A DNA stretch of 25,013 nt from a virus, in IMG/VR virus record IMGVR_UViG_3300045256_000566, positions 1-25,013 of that record. The stretch is one strand, 5' to 3'. This document shows, piece after piece, positions 8,256 through 16,053 of this stretch. How positions within the stretch are numbered: the first letter of the stretch is position 1; every line of letters starts with the position of its first letter. The notes beneath the pieces are model-generated. The model was not told where the DNA came from. It did not search any database and saw only the letters and a program-made list of their open reading frames with translations. Both the position numbers and the translations under genes were made by a program.

Positions 8256-8702
8256 TTAAGATTTAGTTATATTATAAACGCCAACAAATTTAAATTCAAG
8301 TTCTATTGCATCTTTTACATTAGAATTACTAGATTGGAATCCTGATAATACATTAGGAAAAAATGCATCAAAAAACATAGTATAAGTCCCTCCCTCATTG
8401 TCCGTTGATTTGGTAGCTGAAAAGGTACTATTTCCCAAAGAAGTAGGGTCATTAATCCAATTTCTTTGTAAGCCTATAAATTCATTGGCTAAAGGTGAAC
8501 CTGCGAATACTCTGAAAACTATTTCTGCCTTTTTGCCATTTAATAATAAACCTGCCCCTATACTTCCATCATACCCAACAATTGTATCCGATATAGGATT
8601 CGGGAAAGTAATTGATACAGCTGTGTCCGATGCTAGACCTTCGGGGAAGGGAACGTCTGATAAAAGAAAGGTATCATTTCCTGTAAAAGTTATAGGTTGC
8701 AT
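8256..8702 (-). CDS. Tail tube protein
   Basis: A 148-residue protein made of beta strands with little helix, directly downstream of the sheath and upstream of the chaperone, the conserved position of the contractile tail tube. Seen features: PITFTGNDTFLLSDVPFPEGLASDTAVSITFPNP, a central GAGLLLNGKKAEIVFRVFAGSP strand pair and a C-terminal AIELEFKFVGVYN strand typical of tube subunits. Short spacers (7 and 14 bases) tie it to its neighbours. Assigned mainly by gene order and fold pattern. Confidence 0.7.
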   Translation of the reverse strand: MQPITFTGNDTFLLSDVPFPEGLASDTAVSITFPNPISDTIVGYDGSIGAGLLLNGKKAEIVFRVFAGSPLANEFIGLQRNWINDPTSLGNSTFSATKSTDNEGGTYTMFFDAFFPNVLSGFQSSNSNVKDAIELEFKFVGVYNITKS

Positions 8703-8716
8703 ATATTTATAAATAA

Positions 8717-10213
8717 TTAATTTTCTAATAATGCTGTTAAAGTAAATGTCTGTAATGCACCTGCACGCTTCGCCGCTACTTGTATTGTAGGGGCAATTCT
8801 ATTATCTCTGAGTGATTGTAATTGTTGCGAAATAGGTTGGCTATAAATATAATATCCCAATGTTTCTATGTCGTTAAGGAATTGATTTGTATTCCCGAAA
8901 GTTTGGCTACTATTCCATTGCCCTGGCGCTATAGTTCCATTTGCTACAAATAATCCTAAAATTGTTTTCACGGCATTTTTAGCGGCAATCATACCTTGCT
9001 CTGTTTGAGGTACTTTCGTGTTTGTTGTTCTAAGGAAATTAAATAAAGCATATTGGCAATAAAATTCAAGAGCTAAATCATTAATGACATTATCAGCAAA
9101 ATCATTACCTGAAGTGGAAATTGCAAATGCTGTTCCTCCAACTGTTGGGTAATAATCACACCCAGCCTGATCAAGGATAGGATATAGGGCATCATATACC
9201 AATAGGTCGGGTGCTAAACCATTTACTTGCTTAGCCTGCATAGTTTTTGTAGTAAAACTTCCTGTATAATCTACGCCCGCCATTAGAGAAATTCCAGCAG
9301 CTAAAGCTTGCATAGTTTTAGAAGGGTCAGTATATAAAAAGAACCTACTCTTTCTTTGTCCAGCGATTGCATTAGGAAGTGCTAAATTATTAATGTCGGC
9401 TAAACTAGAAATCACATTCTGTAGATACTTTCCAGGTAACCCGTTGACAAAAGCACATGCGGCTTGTACTGCTGCATCTTCTTGAGCTAAATTAGTGGCA
9501 ATCCCGCTGTATTGTATAGAATACATTGTTCTTGTAATAGCCTGTGGCAACGTTTCCCCGACAGAATCAACGCCAATAGTATTTATTCCTAAGCTTACAT
9601 TTAAATACAACGCGTTTGTAAGATCTGTACCACTGCCTTGGGGTGATATAATGATTGTTGAATTAGCACCTACTTTTTTTGAAGTGAAAAGAATGGAATT
9701 TACAGAGACGGTAACGACTACATTTTGTAAATAATTTTGGATAATGTTAGCGATATCCTGCAAAGTGTTTACTGTAGTAAAATTTAAATTTATTACATCA
9801 AATGTTGAACCATCAATATTTATCGTGAAAGCTCCATCTGTTACAATTTGAAAATTGACAATATTATCAGAAATATCAGGGGTAATGAAACTTCCTGATG
9901 TGGCACTCACTGCACCTTGATAAGGTATAGCGTATAAAACACCTCCTGCAGTAGTAATATTTGGATTTTGTTGAAATAACACATTAGAAAAATTAGAAAT
10001 ATCCGCATCTGTGCCATAATCAGCAATAACTGCAGGATATGAAACATAACTTCTATAAGGATCACTGTTTGAAGGTAATTGGGTTGTAAAAAAAGCTATA
10101 TTATTAACATTTGGGGTTGGGATTGCTACTGGGACGGAGCTAGTCGCAACACTAACTATTCTGTTAATATCTATTCCAGCAATAGGATTTTCTGATAAAA
10201 TAGGATTTGCCAT
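8717..10213 (-). CDS. Tail sheath protein, DUF3383 family
   Basis: A 498-residue protein, the contractile outer sheath. The C-terminal part has NDLALEFYCQYALFNFLRTTNTKVPQTEQGM followed by AIL-type helix and APGQWN, a motif set I recognise from DUF3383 proteins, the sheath family of many non-P2 myophages. The N-terminus (ISENPIAGIDINRIVSVATSS) and the FQNPNITTAGGVLYAIPY region also fit. Ala/Gly-rich middle region NNLALPNAIAGQRKSRFFLYTDP. It is the largest structural gene of the tail, 8 bases after the terminator gene. Length is normal. Confidence 0.88.
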   Translation of the reverse strand: MANPILSENPIAGIDINRIVSVATSSVPVAIPTPNVNNIAFFTTQLPSNSDPYRSYVSYPAVIADYGTDADISNFSNVLFQQNPNITTAGGVLYAIPYQGAVSATSGSFITPDISDNIVNFQIVTDGAFTINIDGSTFDVINLNFTTVNTLQDIANIIQNYLQNVVVTVSVNSILFTSKKVGANSTIIISPQGSGTDLTNALYLNVSLGINTIGVDSVGETLPQAITRTMYSIQYSGIATNLAQEDAAVQAACAFVNGLPGKYLQNVISSLADINNLALPNAIAGQRKSRFFLYTDPSKTMQALAAGISLMAGVDYTGSFTTKTMQAKQVNGLAPDLLVYDALYPILDQAGCDYYPTVGGTAFAISTSGNDFADNVINDLALEFYCQYALFNFLRTTNTKVPQTEQGMIAAKNAVKTILGLFVANGTIAPGQWNSSQTFGNTNQFLNDIETLGYYIYSQPISQQLQSLRDNRIAPTIQVAAKRAGALQTFTLTALLEN

Positions 10214-10221
10214 ATCTATTG

Positions 10222-10884
10222 TTAATTTGTTATAAGGGTAGTATCTAATTTATTATAATTGTCAATAAATTTTTTCGTTTCATATCTACAAAGAGTTTGA
10301 ATATCAAATTGAAAACGTTCTTGAATCTGTCCTCCTTCTAAAAAAGATAAATTCTTAATACCAGCTACATTATCATTTTGAATTTTAACATTACCTATTT
10401 CTAATTGGTTTTTGGCATACACTGAGAGCAATGCGTTATAAACATCATAAATAACATTGCTTGCACTGTGAGATTTATAAAAAGCAGAAGTTGGATCAGA
10501 AAATAATGAATTACTCTGAAGTAACGCAGGATTAGGTTTATAAGAGAAAACGCAAAAAGTAAAAGTTATCATTTCTTTTCTGATTATATGTTCTATTGAT
10601 TTTGGAACATCTGATGAAAGAGGTATAAAATTATTTGTTCTTGAAATAGTTTTTGTTTCAGAGGTTAAGATTCTTATATGAAAGGGGTTGACGTCAGAAC
10701 TATTATATGAATTATTATTTGGTATAATATAATCTTGGTTTTCTAGTACTATATTTTCATTATTGAATAATGGATATTTTAATGTATTCGGGATAATAAT
10801 CCCATTATTATTAAGTAAGGGTAATGAAGACAGCTCTGTTAAAATTATATCTTGTAAATAATCTATAGGATAAACTAAAGCCAT
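10222..10884 (-). CDS. Putative tail/neck terminator protein
   Basis: A 220-residue protein directly upstream of the sheath. In phages of this order the gene here encodes the tail terminator or neck completion protein that caps the tube and sheath. Visible features: an Asn-rich segment (about 30-70), a central strand region around MITFTFCVFSYKPNP and a final YNKLDTTL tail; the part SNVIYDVYNALLSVYAKNQLEIGNVKIQN...ERFQFDIQTLCRYETKKFID shows the alternating helix/strand layout of gp12-like neck terminators. No decisive motif, so the call relies on position. Separated by 8 bases from the sheath and 2 bases from the upstream gene. Confidence 0.55.
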   Translation of the reverse strand: MALVYPIDYLQDIILTELSSLPLLNNNGIIIPNTLKYPLFNNENIVLENQDYIIPNNNSYNSSDVNPFHIRILTSETKTISRTNNFIPLSSDVPKSIEHIIRKEMITFTFCVFSYKPNPALLQSNSLFSDPTSAFYKSHSASNVIYDVYNALLSVYAKNQLEIGNVKIQNDNVAGIKNLSFLEGGQIQERFQFDIQTLCRYETKKFIDNYNKLDTTLITN

Positions 10885-10886
10885 AT

Positions 10887-11363
10887 TTATTTTTCATTAA
10901 TAATATCGTATGATACACTTTTTCTAAGTTCTCCTTCCTGTATCAAGGGGGCTGAACTTTTTTTCCTTTTGATAGTTTGCGGTTTATTTGGCGCCCATGT
11001 GCCAAAGCCCCTTGAGTCAAATGCTTCTTGAATTTTTGCCACACAAAACAATCCTACTTGGTTCAATAAATATTTTATATTTTTTCCATTTTTTAAAGTT
11101 GCTTTTAAAGCATTGCCAACAAAATTATTAATCGCTTTTTTAGTTTTTTCAATTGGCATCTTCAAAAAAGAACGGGCAGGGATTTTTTTACTTTCTGAAC
11201 CAAGTTCTTGAATTGCGGCTATAGTGGCATTATTTAACCCGTCATCTCTGGAACTATCTTTACCTAAAACACCAACTCTTAAAGCTAGTTTAGTTTTTAA
11301 TAATATTTTTTCTAAATTATCTAAACCTTTGGTATTTATCTCAGTATGAACATTAATTTTCAT
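10887..11363 (-). CDS. HK97 gp10 / Mu gpG-like head-tail completion protein
   Basis: A 158-residue basic protein. The segment LALRVGVLGKDSS...NNATIAAIQELGSESKKIPARSFLKMPIE (about 26-75) is the hallmark of the phage virion morphogenesis/gp10-like family: a G.LG strand, an A..QE.G helix and IPARSFL. The C-terminal part is lysine-rich (PQTIKRKKSSAPLIQEGELRKSVSY), also normal, with the LI..G.LR..V motif seen in Mu gpG relatives. It connects the filled head to the tail. ATG at 11363; 7 bases from the upstream gene. Confidence 0.82.
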   Translation of the reverse strand: MKINVHTEINTKGLDNLEKILLKTKLALRVGVLGKDSSRDDGLNNATIAAIQELGSESKKIPARSFLKMPIEKTKKAINNFVGNALKATLKNGKNIKYLLNQVGLFCVAKIQEAFDSRGFGTWAPNKPQTIKRKKSSAPLIQEGELRKSVSYDIINEK

Positions 11364-11370
11364 TTATATC

Positions 11371-11730
11371 TCATTTAACAGTTTGTATTGCATCGGCTTG
11401 AGCATACCCATAATCATTATAAATCCATTTGCCAATAACTTTGTAAGTATAATTTTGCTTTATAGCAAAATAATTAGTAGCTACATTAAGAATAATATTA
11501 TTTTGCTTCAATAATGTTTGCCTTATGTGTATCATATGCGTGCCGAACTCTCTTTCCTCAATTGGTGTAATTTTCAATTTTCTCTCGTTCAATGGTTGGA
11601 TAACCCCAAATAGATTGTAAGAAACTTTACTAGGAACTGGGATTCCTTGATTGATGGTATTAGTGACAATTAATAATTGAAATGGTTGCTCCAATCCATT
11701 AAATGCAGGACTAATATCAAGAATGTTCAT
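11371..11730 (-). CDS. Putative head-tail stopper/connector
   Basis: A 119-residue beta-rich protein placed between the DUF4054 connector and the gp10-like protein, where a head-completion stopper is expected. It shows QLLIVTNTINQGIPVPS, a FGVIQPLNERKL strand and a TYKVIGKWIYNDYGYAQADAIQTVK end; the last part (Y.V.G...w...Gy.....A.Q) is like the end of small phage connector proteins. No unique family signature recognised. 9-base spacing to the upstream gene supports shared transcription. Confidence 0.5.
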   Translation of the reverse strand: MNILDISPAFNGLEQPFQLLIVTNTINQGIPVPSKVSYNLFGVIQPLNERKLKITPIEEREFGTHMIHIRQTLLKQNNIILNVATNYFAIKQNYTYKVIGKWIYNDYGYAQADAIQTVK

Positions 11731-11739
11731 ACATAAAAA

Positions 11740-12339
11740 TTAATTTCTTATCCCCCCAAATGAATAAAGCATTCTCCATTTACTTCTAGGCTCAATAAGT
11801 AATAAATATTGTTGACCATATAAAGTTGAGTTCAAAGAAGAAGCAAAAACAGAATTCGTTATTGCATCTGGAACTACTCTACCTAAACTAACATTACCTA
11901 CATGTTGAGTATTCACAGTCCCTATACTGGAGGGTGTTTGCCCTGTATATGTGAACTGTTGCGGTTTAATAAAGTACAATATTATATGGGCCACTAACAA
12001 ACAATAAGCATAAATAATCAGATCGTCTGTATCATTAATGAAACGCGTGGAAGGAAAAAATCCTACTGAACCCGACGCTAACAAAAATGCAGTTGTAATA
12101 TCCATGTCGCTAATATAAGAATATATATTATCATTATAAGTTTCCCAATAGGTAGCATTAGGCGGAACTTCGTTAGTATTTGCTAGTATACATTTGTAAA
12201 ATTCATTGTTGGCAAAAACGATGTCTCCTATATTGTAATTTTGAGTTTCTACCCAAACTGGAAGGTATGAATACCCTCCTATTCCTTGAGGAAATTGATT
12301 TTGAAATTGAGTTATTGTGATTTTGCTAACATCTATCAT
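11740..12339 (-). CDS. DUF4054-like head-tail adaptor with inserted domain
   Basis: A 199-residue protein. The opening ITQFQNQFPQ and the sections about 70-199 (DITTAFLLASG..., LIIYAYCLLVAHIILYF, VGNVSLGRVVPD, STLYGQQYLLLIEP) follow the DUF4054 family, small helical connector proteins at the portal exit. Residues about 24-69 do not belong to that fold: VW...YNIGDIVFANNEFYKC...PPNATYW reads like the short carbohydrate-binding module also found in tail fibres. The family is usually about 120-150 residues, so the extra length equals the insertion. ATG at 12339, a 24-base gap after the upstream gene. Confidence 0.72.
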   Translation of the reverse strand: MIDVSKITITQFQNQFPQGIGGYSYLPVWVETQNYNIGDIVFANNEFYKCILANTNEVPPNATYWETYNDNIYSYISDMDITTAFLLASGSVGFFPSTRFINDTDDLIIYAYCLLVAHIILYFIKPQQFTYTGQTPSSIGTVNTQHVGNVSLGRVVPDAITNSVFASSLNSTLYGQQYLLLIEPRSKWRMLYSFGGIRN

Positions 12340-12363
12340 TGATTATTTTATAATTTTTATCAA

Positions 12364-12828
12364 TTACTTTTTGTTTTTTTTATCATAAGTTTTTTCCTCC
12401 ACAGATCCCGAATCTATTTTTTCCTCCACAGATCCCGAATCTACAATTTCATTAGTTTGTTTTTTAGGGACTAAATCATATTGCTCTAGCAATTTTTTTA
12501 GTTCTAATTGAATAGCACTTTTAATGTTATCTTCTATATCATTTTTTGGCGTAGAATTAGACTTTAAAGTTTGTTTTTTTACCTCAAATGAATTAAGATT
12601 TGTCAAATCAGGTATAAATTCATTACTTTTATCAAGTATTTTTATCCTTTTTGGGTGTTGCCTTGCTAATTTAATCCCCATTTCATAAGGAACTTTAGCC
12701 AAACAATGAGGGTTTAAATCAAAATATTTGACTTTACCTTCTTTGTTATCTATGTAAGGCAAAACAATCACAGAACGATAAATATTTTGTATAGCTACAC
12801 ATTTAGATTGGTTTAATTCAATTGTCAT
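12364..12828 (-). CDS. Unknown protein between capsid and connector
   Basis: A 154-residue protein that I do not recognise. The first 70 residues could fold (IYRSVIVLPYIDNKEGKVKYFDLNPHCLAKVPYEMGIKLARQHPKRIKIL) and contain a VPYEMG.KLA segment like small phage head proteins. The rest is charged and helical with a Lys-rich end (KTYDKKNKK) and a duplicated IDSGSVEEK. Codons and spacing match the structural operon: 10 bases before the capsid stop region upstream and 24 bases before the connector. A virion or assembly role is inferred from its position only. Confidence 0.7.
   Translation of the reverse strand: MTIELNQSKCVAIQNIYRSVIVLPYIDNKEGKVKYFDLNPHCLAKVPYEMGIKLARQHPKRIKILDKSNEFIPDLTNLNSFEVKKQTLKSNSTPKNDIEDNIKSAIQLELKKLLEQYDLVPKKQTNEIVDSGSVEEKIDSGSVEEKTYDKKNKK
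12390..12443 (-). repeat. Two 27-bp repeats encoding IDSGSVEEK
   Basis: Units at 12390-12416 and 12417-12443 are identical and encode nine residues each near the C-terminus of the unknown head-region protein. Confidence 0.92.
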
Positions 12829-12838
12829 ATATTAAAAA

Positions 12839-14146
12839 TTATGCTACTTGGAATATTATTGCTTCTTGCGGTCTTTTAAAGAATACATGGCTAAATTGGG
12901 CATAAGCCATTTGAATAAAGTGAACTCCATTTGGTGTCGCCATAGACGCCAGAGTAAACGGAATACTTTCAATCATTTCCAAAGTATTCGGATCTTTTCT
13001 GTACAGCATATATGCGTAATACCCTAATGATTCAACGCCGAAAGAATTTGCTTGTAAATAAGATGTTCCGTGAATTTTAAAATCTGACCCAAAAATCATT
13101 TTAAAATATATTTCCATATATGCCAACCTATTGGCAGCATAAGCAGAGATAGCACCCAAATTCACTAAAGCGTTTGTTATCACAAGTGGCTCACCTGCTA
13201 ACGCTACTCTTTCATCTTCGGGAATGGCAAATATATTAGCTGGCCGCATTTTGTGAGTTTCTTGTACATTTGCTATATAAGCATTCGCTATATTTTGTAA
13301 AGCAAGAATGAATTCTAAATCAGTCATATCCGACATTTTGGTTGGCATACCCAAAGAGTTTACCATCACCGCTGTATTTAGAGTAACATCAGGATTATTA
13401 AATAACCCAGGAAAAGGTTGCCCATTTGGTGAATCTGGTATTCCTAAAAAGGCAGTTTCCATCCTCCCATATTTAAACATTTCCATTAGAGCATAGATTT
13501 TCTCTGCAATGACATCAAGTGGTATTCCATTTGCTAATGAAGAATTTGCTTCAAATATATCATATTGATATCCTTGAGACCATGCTTGTAATTTAACAGT
13601 CTGTTGAAATAATTGAACATTTACCAAATTACTTGAACTAGTCTGCCCTTGTCCTTTCAATCCTTTTCTGAATTGTTCGGCACCAATAGGCTGTGCAGCA
13701 TATTGGTATATGTCTGTTTTCCATGCCCCGAATCCTTGCCTTATAGGTATGAAATCCTCTACAGGCCAATCTTGGAATACAGTTCTAGCTATCTCAGGCA
13801 ATGTTATCCCTCCTGTTGTAATGTTTTGAACAATACCAGATGAAGTATTATATGCATTATGTTTGATTAGATTGTCTGCTTTTTCGTCATCATTTGTTGC
13901 TAATATTAATCTTGCTTGATCGTCGAAAATCTCTACATCACCAAGAGGTTTTGTTTTGTAATCGCTGATTGAGGAAACGGCAGTAAAAAACCCTGGAATT
14001 CCTCTTCCTCCATAAGCGGGCATTTTTGTACTTCCTTGGCTGGTTTTCGCAGAAATTAAAACATGCGCTATATCATCCACCAAATGCGCATAGGGTGAGA
14101 GTAGAATATCGCATTCACTCTTAAAGAAAGTGTCTAATTTTGCCAT
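12839..14146 (-). CDS. Major capsid protein, DUF2184-like HK97 fold
   Basis: A 435-residue protein, the main head subunit. The ATG at 14146 (MAKLDTFF) is chosen; an extension to 14155 would need TTG. Features: GGRGIPGFFTAVSSISDYKTKPLGDVEIFDDQARLILATNDDEKADNLI... (N-arm), a long central region with FQDWPVEDFIPIRQGFGAWKTDIYQYAAQP, YDIFEANSSLANGIPLD and a C-terminal FKIHGTSYLQANSFGVESLGYYAYMLYRKDPNTLEMIESIPFT, which fit the DUF2184 capsid family. Next to the cement protein (21-base gap), as usual. No cleavage site can be set with confidence. Confidence 0.85.
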   Translation of the reverse strand: MAKLDTFFKSECDILLSPYAHLVDDIAHVLISAKTSQGSTKMPAYGGRGIPGFFTAVSSISDYKTKPLGDVEIFDDQARLILATNDDEKADNLIKHNAYNTSSGIVQNITTGGITLPEIARTVFQDWPVEDFIPIRQGFGAWKTDIYQYAAQPIGAEQFRKGLKGQGQTSSSNLVNVQLFQQTVKLQAWSQGYQYDIFEANSSLANGIPLDVIAEKIYALMEMFKYGRMETAFLGIPDSPNGQPFPGLFNNPDVTLNTAVMVNSLGMPTKMSDMTDLEFILALQNIANAYIANVQETHKMRPANIFAIPEDERVALAGEPLVITNALVNLGAISAYAANRLAYMEIYFKMIFGSDFKIHGTSYLQANSFGVESLGYYAYMLYRKDPNTLEMIESIPFTLASMATPNGVHFIQMAYAQFSHVFFKRPQEAIIFQVA

Positions 14147-14167
14147 AAATATCAAATAAAAGTTAAA

Positions 14168-14671
14168 TTAAGCTGTCAAGTTGTTTACGTTAGGGACTAG
14201 AAGAAGAACATCTATAACATCACCCACCAAACCAGTTTCCTGTGCTACACCTAATATCTGGTTTGCTGTTGAACTAGGTGTGACGCCATTATTTACTAAA
14301 TCCCATTGCACTGGTTGGCCTGCATTAATGTTAGATGTAGCCAACATTTTCACTCGTGCTTGTAGTCCTTGTTGTAAAATAGTTACAATACTACCTGGCT
14401 GCAAGCTGGATTCTTGGATGTAAGAATTTGCTAAAATAATACCGAATACTGGATCAATGTTTGAGGAAATGGCATCAACAATAATTAAACCTTTCCCCGA
14501 ATTTTGTCCTACAATTTTAACAGGTAATCCATAAAGCCAAACTTGATTAGGATTAGCTGGCGTGTTAGTCAATTGTACTGTTTGCAAATTTAAATTAGCT
14601 AAATCTGCGTTAGTGTATCCCATGGGCAACCCTTGAGGTGTCCCCGCATTTAATGTAGGTATAAAAGTCAT
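14168..14671 (-). CDS. Structural cement / head decoration protein
   Basis: A 167-residue beta-rich protein upstream of the capsid gene. It shows the repeated short strands and Gly-rich turns of Gp24-like cement proteins: GLPVKIVGQNSGKGLIIVDAISSNIDPVFGIILANSYIQESSLQPGSIVTILQQGLQARV, then NINAGQPVQWDL and a final DVLLLVPNVN strand. It would bind the outside of the capsid and stabilise it. ATG at 14671, with no Shine-Dalgarno sequence. Assigned by pattern and by its place beside the major capsid protein. Confidence 0.72.
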   Translation of the reverse strand: MTFIPTLNAGTPQGLPMGYTNADLANLNLQTVQLTNTPANPNQVWLYGLPVKIVGQNSGKGLIIVDAISSNIDPVFGIILANSYIQESSLQPGSIVTILQQGLQARVKMLATSNINAGQPVQWDLVNNGVTPSSTANQILGVAQETGLVGDVIDVLLLVPNVNNLTA

Positions 14672-14696
14672 ATATCAAATTATTTAAAGTTAAAAA

Positions 14697-16049
14697 TTAA
14701 ATTTTCTTTTTATATTGCTCATATCTATTAATTATATTTTTGCAATGTTGTCTAAAATCAGACATCTTGGTCGTTAATAGAGAATTGTTTTCTGAACCTT
14801 GCTGTTTTACAACATCAGCATAGCTATTATATTTAATTGCTTTGTTTTCTTTAACTATATGGTCTCTAGGCTTTTCTGTGTTATATTTTGGTAATTTTGA
14901 TAATTGAGTAGCCATTCCTCTAAGCCTTCTGAAGTCATTTTTCATCTCTTCTGTGTTATGTTTTGAAGTTTTCATTTTCTCATGAGTTTTATTATGATGT
15001 TCGTCAATATTATTATGCTTTTCTTCATTATGATACCTCTCTTCGTTGTTATGCTTTTCTTCATGATTATACCTCTCTTCGTTGTTATGCTTTTCTTCTG
15101 GAATGTCAGCGTCGTCGTAATATTCAAGCTCAGCAATTTCTTCCGCCATATCATTAATTAATTCCATTGCCTCTTTTAAAGTCATTTCAATTTCTTCACC
15201 ATCATACTCTATTTTAATCAGAGAATGAAGCGCTTCTTCATCTTCAGACAAATCAAAATTATGTTTTGCACGGTAAGCTTCCAATAATCTTTTTTTGAAA
15301 TATTCTCCATCCATACCATTTATTCTTTTTCCTTCTAAGGAAAGATATTTTTTCGATGTATTATCTTTGTTGTTTTCATGTGTTTGCTTGGTTTCATGCC
15401 AATTTTCATTGTATTTTTTACCTATTTTAAACATATTATTCATTTTAGTTAATTTTTTATTATCATAAGACATATTTATTTTGTTGTCAAGCATTATATT
15501 TGTTTTTGTTTTTTTTATTGAGTTATGTTTTTTATACTGGCCACATATCAAAATTTCATCGCTTCCTTTTTCTGAGTTATGCTTTAACCCCGCGCCATTA
15601 TAGCGGGGGTTATCCACAATAGCTACGTGATCAGGCTCTAAATCCCCGATTCTATAATCATATTGTATACCTTCTTTTTTGTCTTTTTGATTATTTTGTA
15701 AAGCTTTCAAAACTTTATATGAAATAGATAGTCCTTTTCCATTAGACAATAAATTCAAACCTTCATCATCTAAGAGTGCCGTCGCGAATGCCCAATCTCC
15801 CTCTACCCACGTGTCCCCTATTTTGCCTACAATTTCGTCTTGATGATTTTCTATTCCATCATCAAAATGCCCTTTCTTTGTAATGGGAACATTCTTATAT
15901 TTTTTAGCTAACATTTTTAAATCTTCAGGCGCTATATATGCAATATCATTATTTGTATAGTCTATGGGATTGATTCCCTCTAGATTAACAACGCCAGCTT
16001 TAAAAAGCTTAATAATTTTAGAATGTATGTTGTTTAAATTATTTTTCAT
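14697..16049 (-). CDS. Prohead protease-like (DUF2213) fused to scaffold-like C-terminus
   Basis: A 450-residue protein. The ATG at 16049 (MKNNLNN) lies 5 bases after the end of the upstream head gene; an upstream TTG at 16109 would overlap that gene and is not needed. Residues about 20-165 follow DUF2213 protease-like proteins: DIAYIAPEDLKML, PITKKGHFDD (candidate His), GKGLSISYKVL (candidate Ser), EPDHVAIVDNPRYNGAG (second His). The rest is highly charged and helical with Glu/His/Asn-rich repeats and an Arg/Lys-rich end (HCKNIINRYEQYKKK), like an internal scaffold. A strong promoter match lies inside the gene at the junction. Confidence 0.75.
   Translation of the reverse strand: MKNNLNNIHSKIIKLFKAGVVNLEGINPIDYTNNDIAYIAPEDLKMLAKKYKNVPITKKGHFDDGIENHQDEIVGKIGDTWVEGDWAFATALLDDEGLNLLSNGKGLSISYKVLKALQNNQKDKKEGIQYDYRIGDLEPDHVAIVDNPRYNGAGLKHNSEKGSDEILICGQYKKHNSIKKTKTNIMLDNKINMSYDNKKLTKMNNMFKIGKKYNENWHETKQTHENNKDNTSKKYLSLEGKRINGMDGEYFKKRLLEAYRAKHNFDLSEDEEALHSLIKIEYDGEEIEMTLKEAMELINDMAEEIAELEYYDDADIPEEKHNNEERYNHEEKHNNEERYHNEEKHNNIDEHHNKTHEKMKTSKHNTEEMKNDFRRLRGMATQLSKLPKYNTEKPRDHIVKENKAIKYNSYADVVKQQGSENNSLLTTKMSDFRQHCKNIINRYEQYKKKI
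15013..15095 (-). repeat. 36-bp repeats encoding EEKHNNEERYHN
   Basis: Two and a third units with 36-bp period, starting at about 15013, 15049 and 15085, almost identical. They give the His/Asn/Glu-rich stretch of the scaffold-like part. In-frame length changes would leave the gene open. Confidence 0.88.
15462..15490 (-). promoter_or_regulatory. Internal promoter in protease/scaffold gene
   Basis: On the minus strand TTGACA (15490-15485), 17 bases, then TATGAT (15467-15462): 11 of 12 consensus positions and ideal spacing. Predicted start near 15455. In-frame ATGs follow at 15443 and 15434, giving a possible 248- or 245-residue protein made only of the scaffold-like C-terminal part. Confidence 0.5.
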
Positions 16050-16053
16050 ATTA

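Noticed and set aside
14147-14155. Capsid start extended upstream (MIFMAKLD)
   Set aside because: The extra codons need a TTG start; the ATG at 14146 gives the usual N-terminus.
14151-14179. TTGACA-17-TTTGAT as a capsid promoter
   Set aside because: The predicted start falls on or after the ATG and the -35 encodes the last residues of the cement protein; weak -10.
14963-15157. Plus- and minus-strand frames over the 36-bp repeats
   Set aside because: They are shadows of the repetitive part of the protease/scaffold gene.
15610-15618. Perfect DnaA box TTATCCACA
   Set aside because: It lies alone inside the protease gene and encodes part of the conserved VDNP segment, so it is probably chance.
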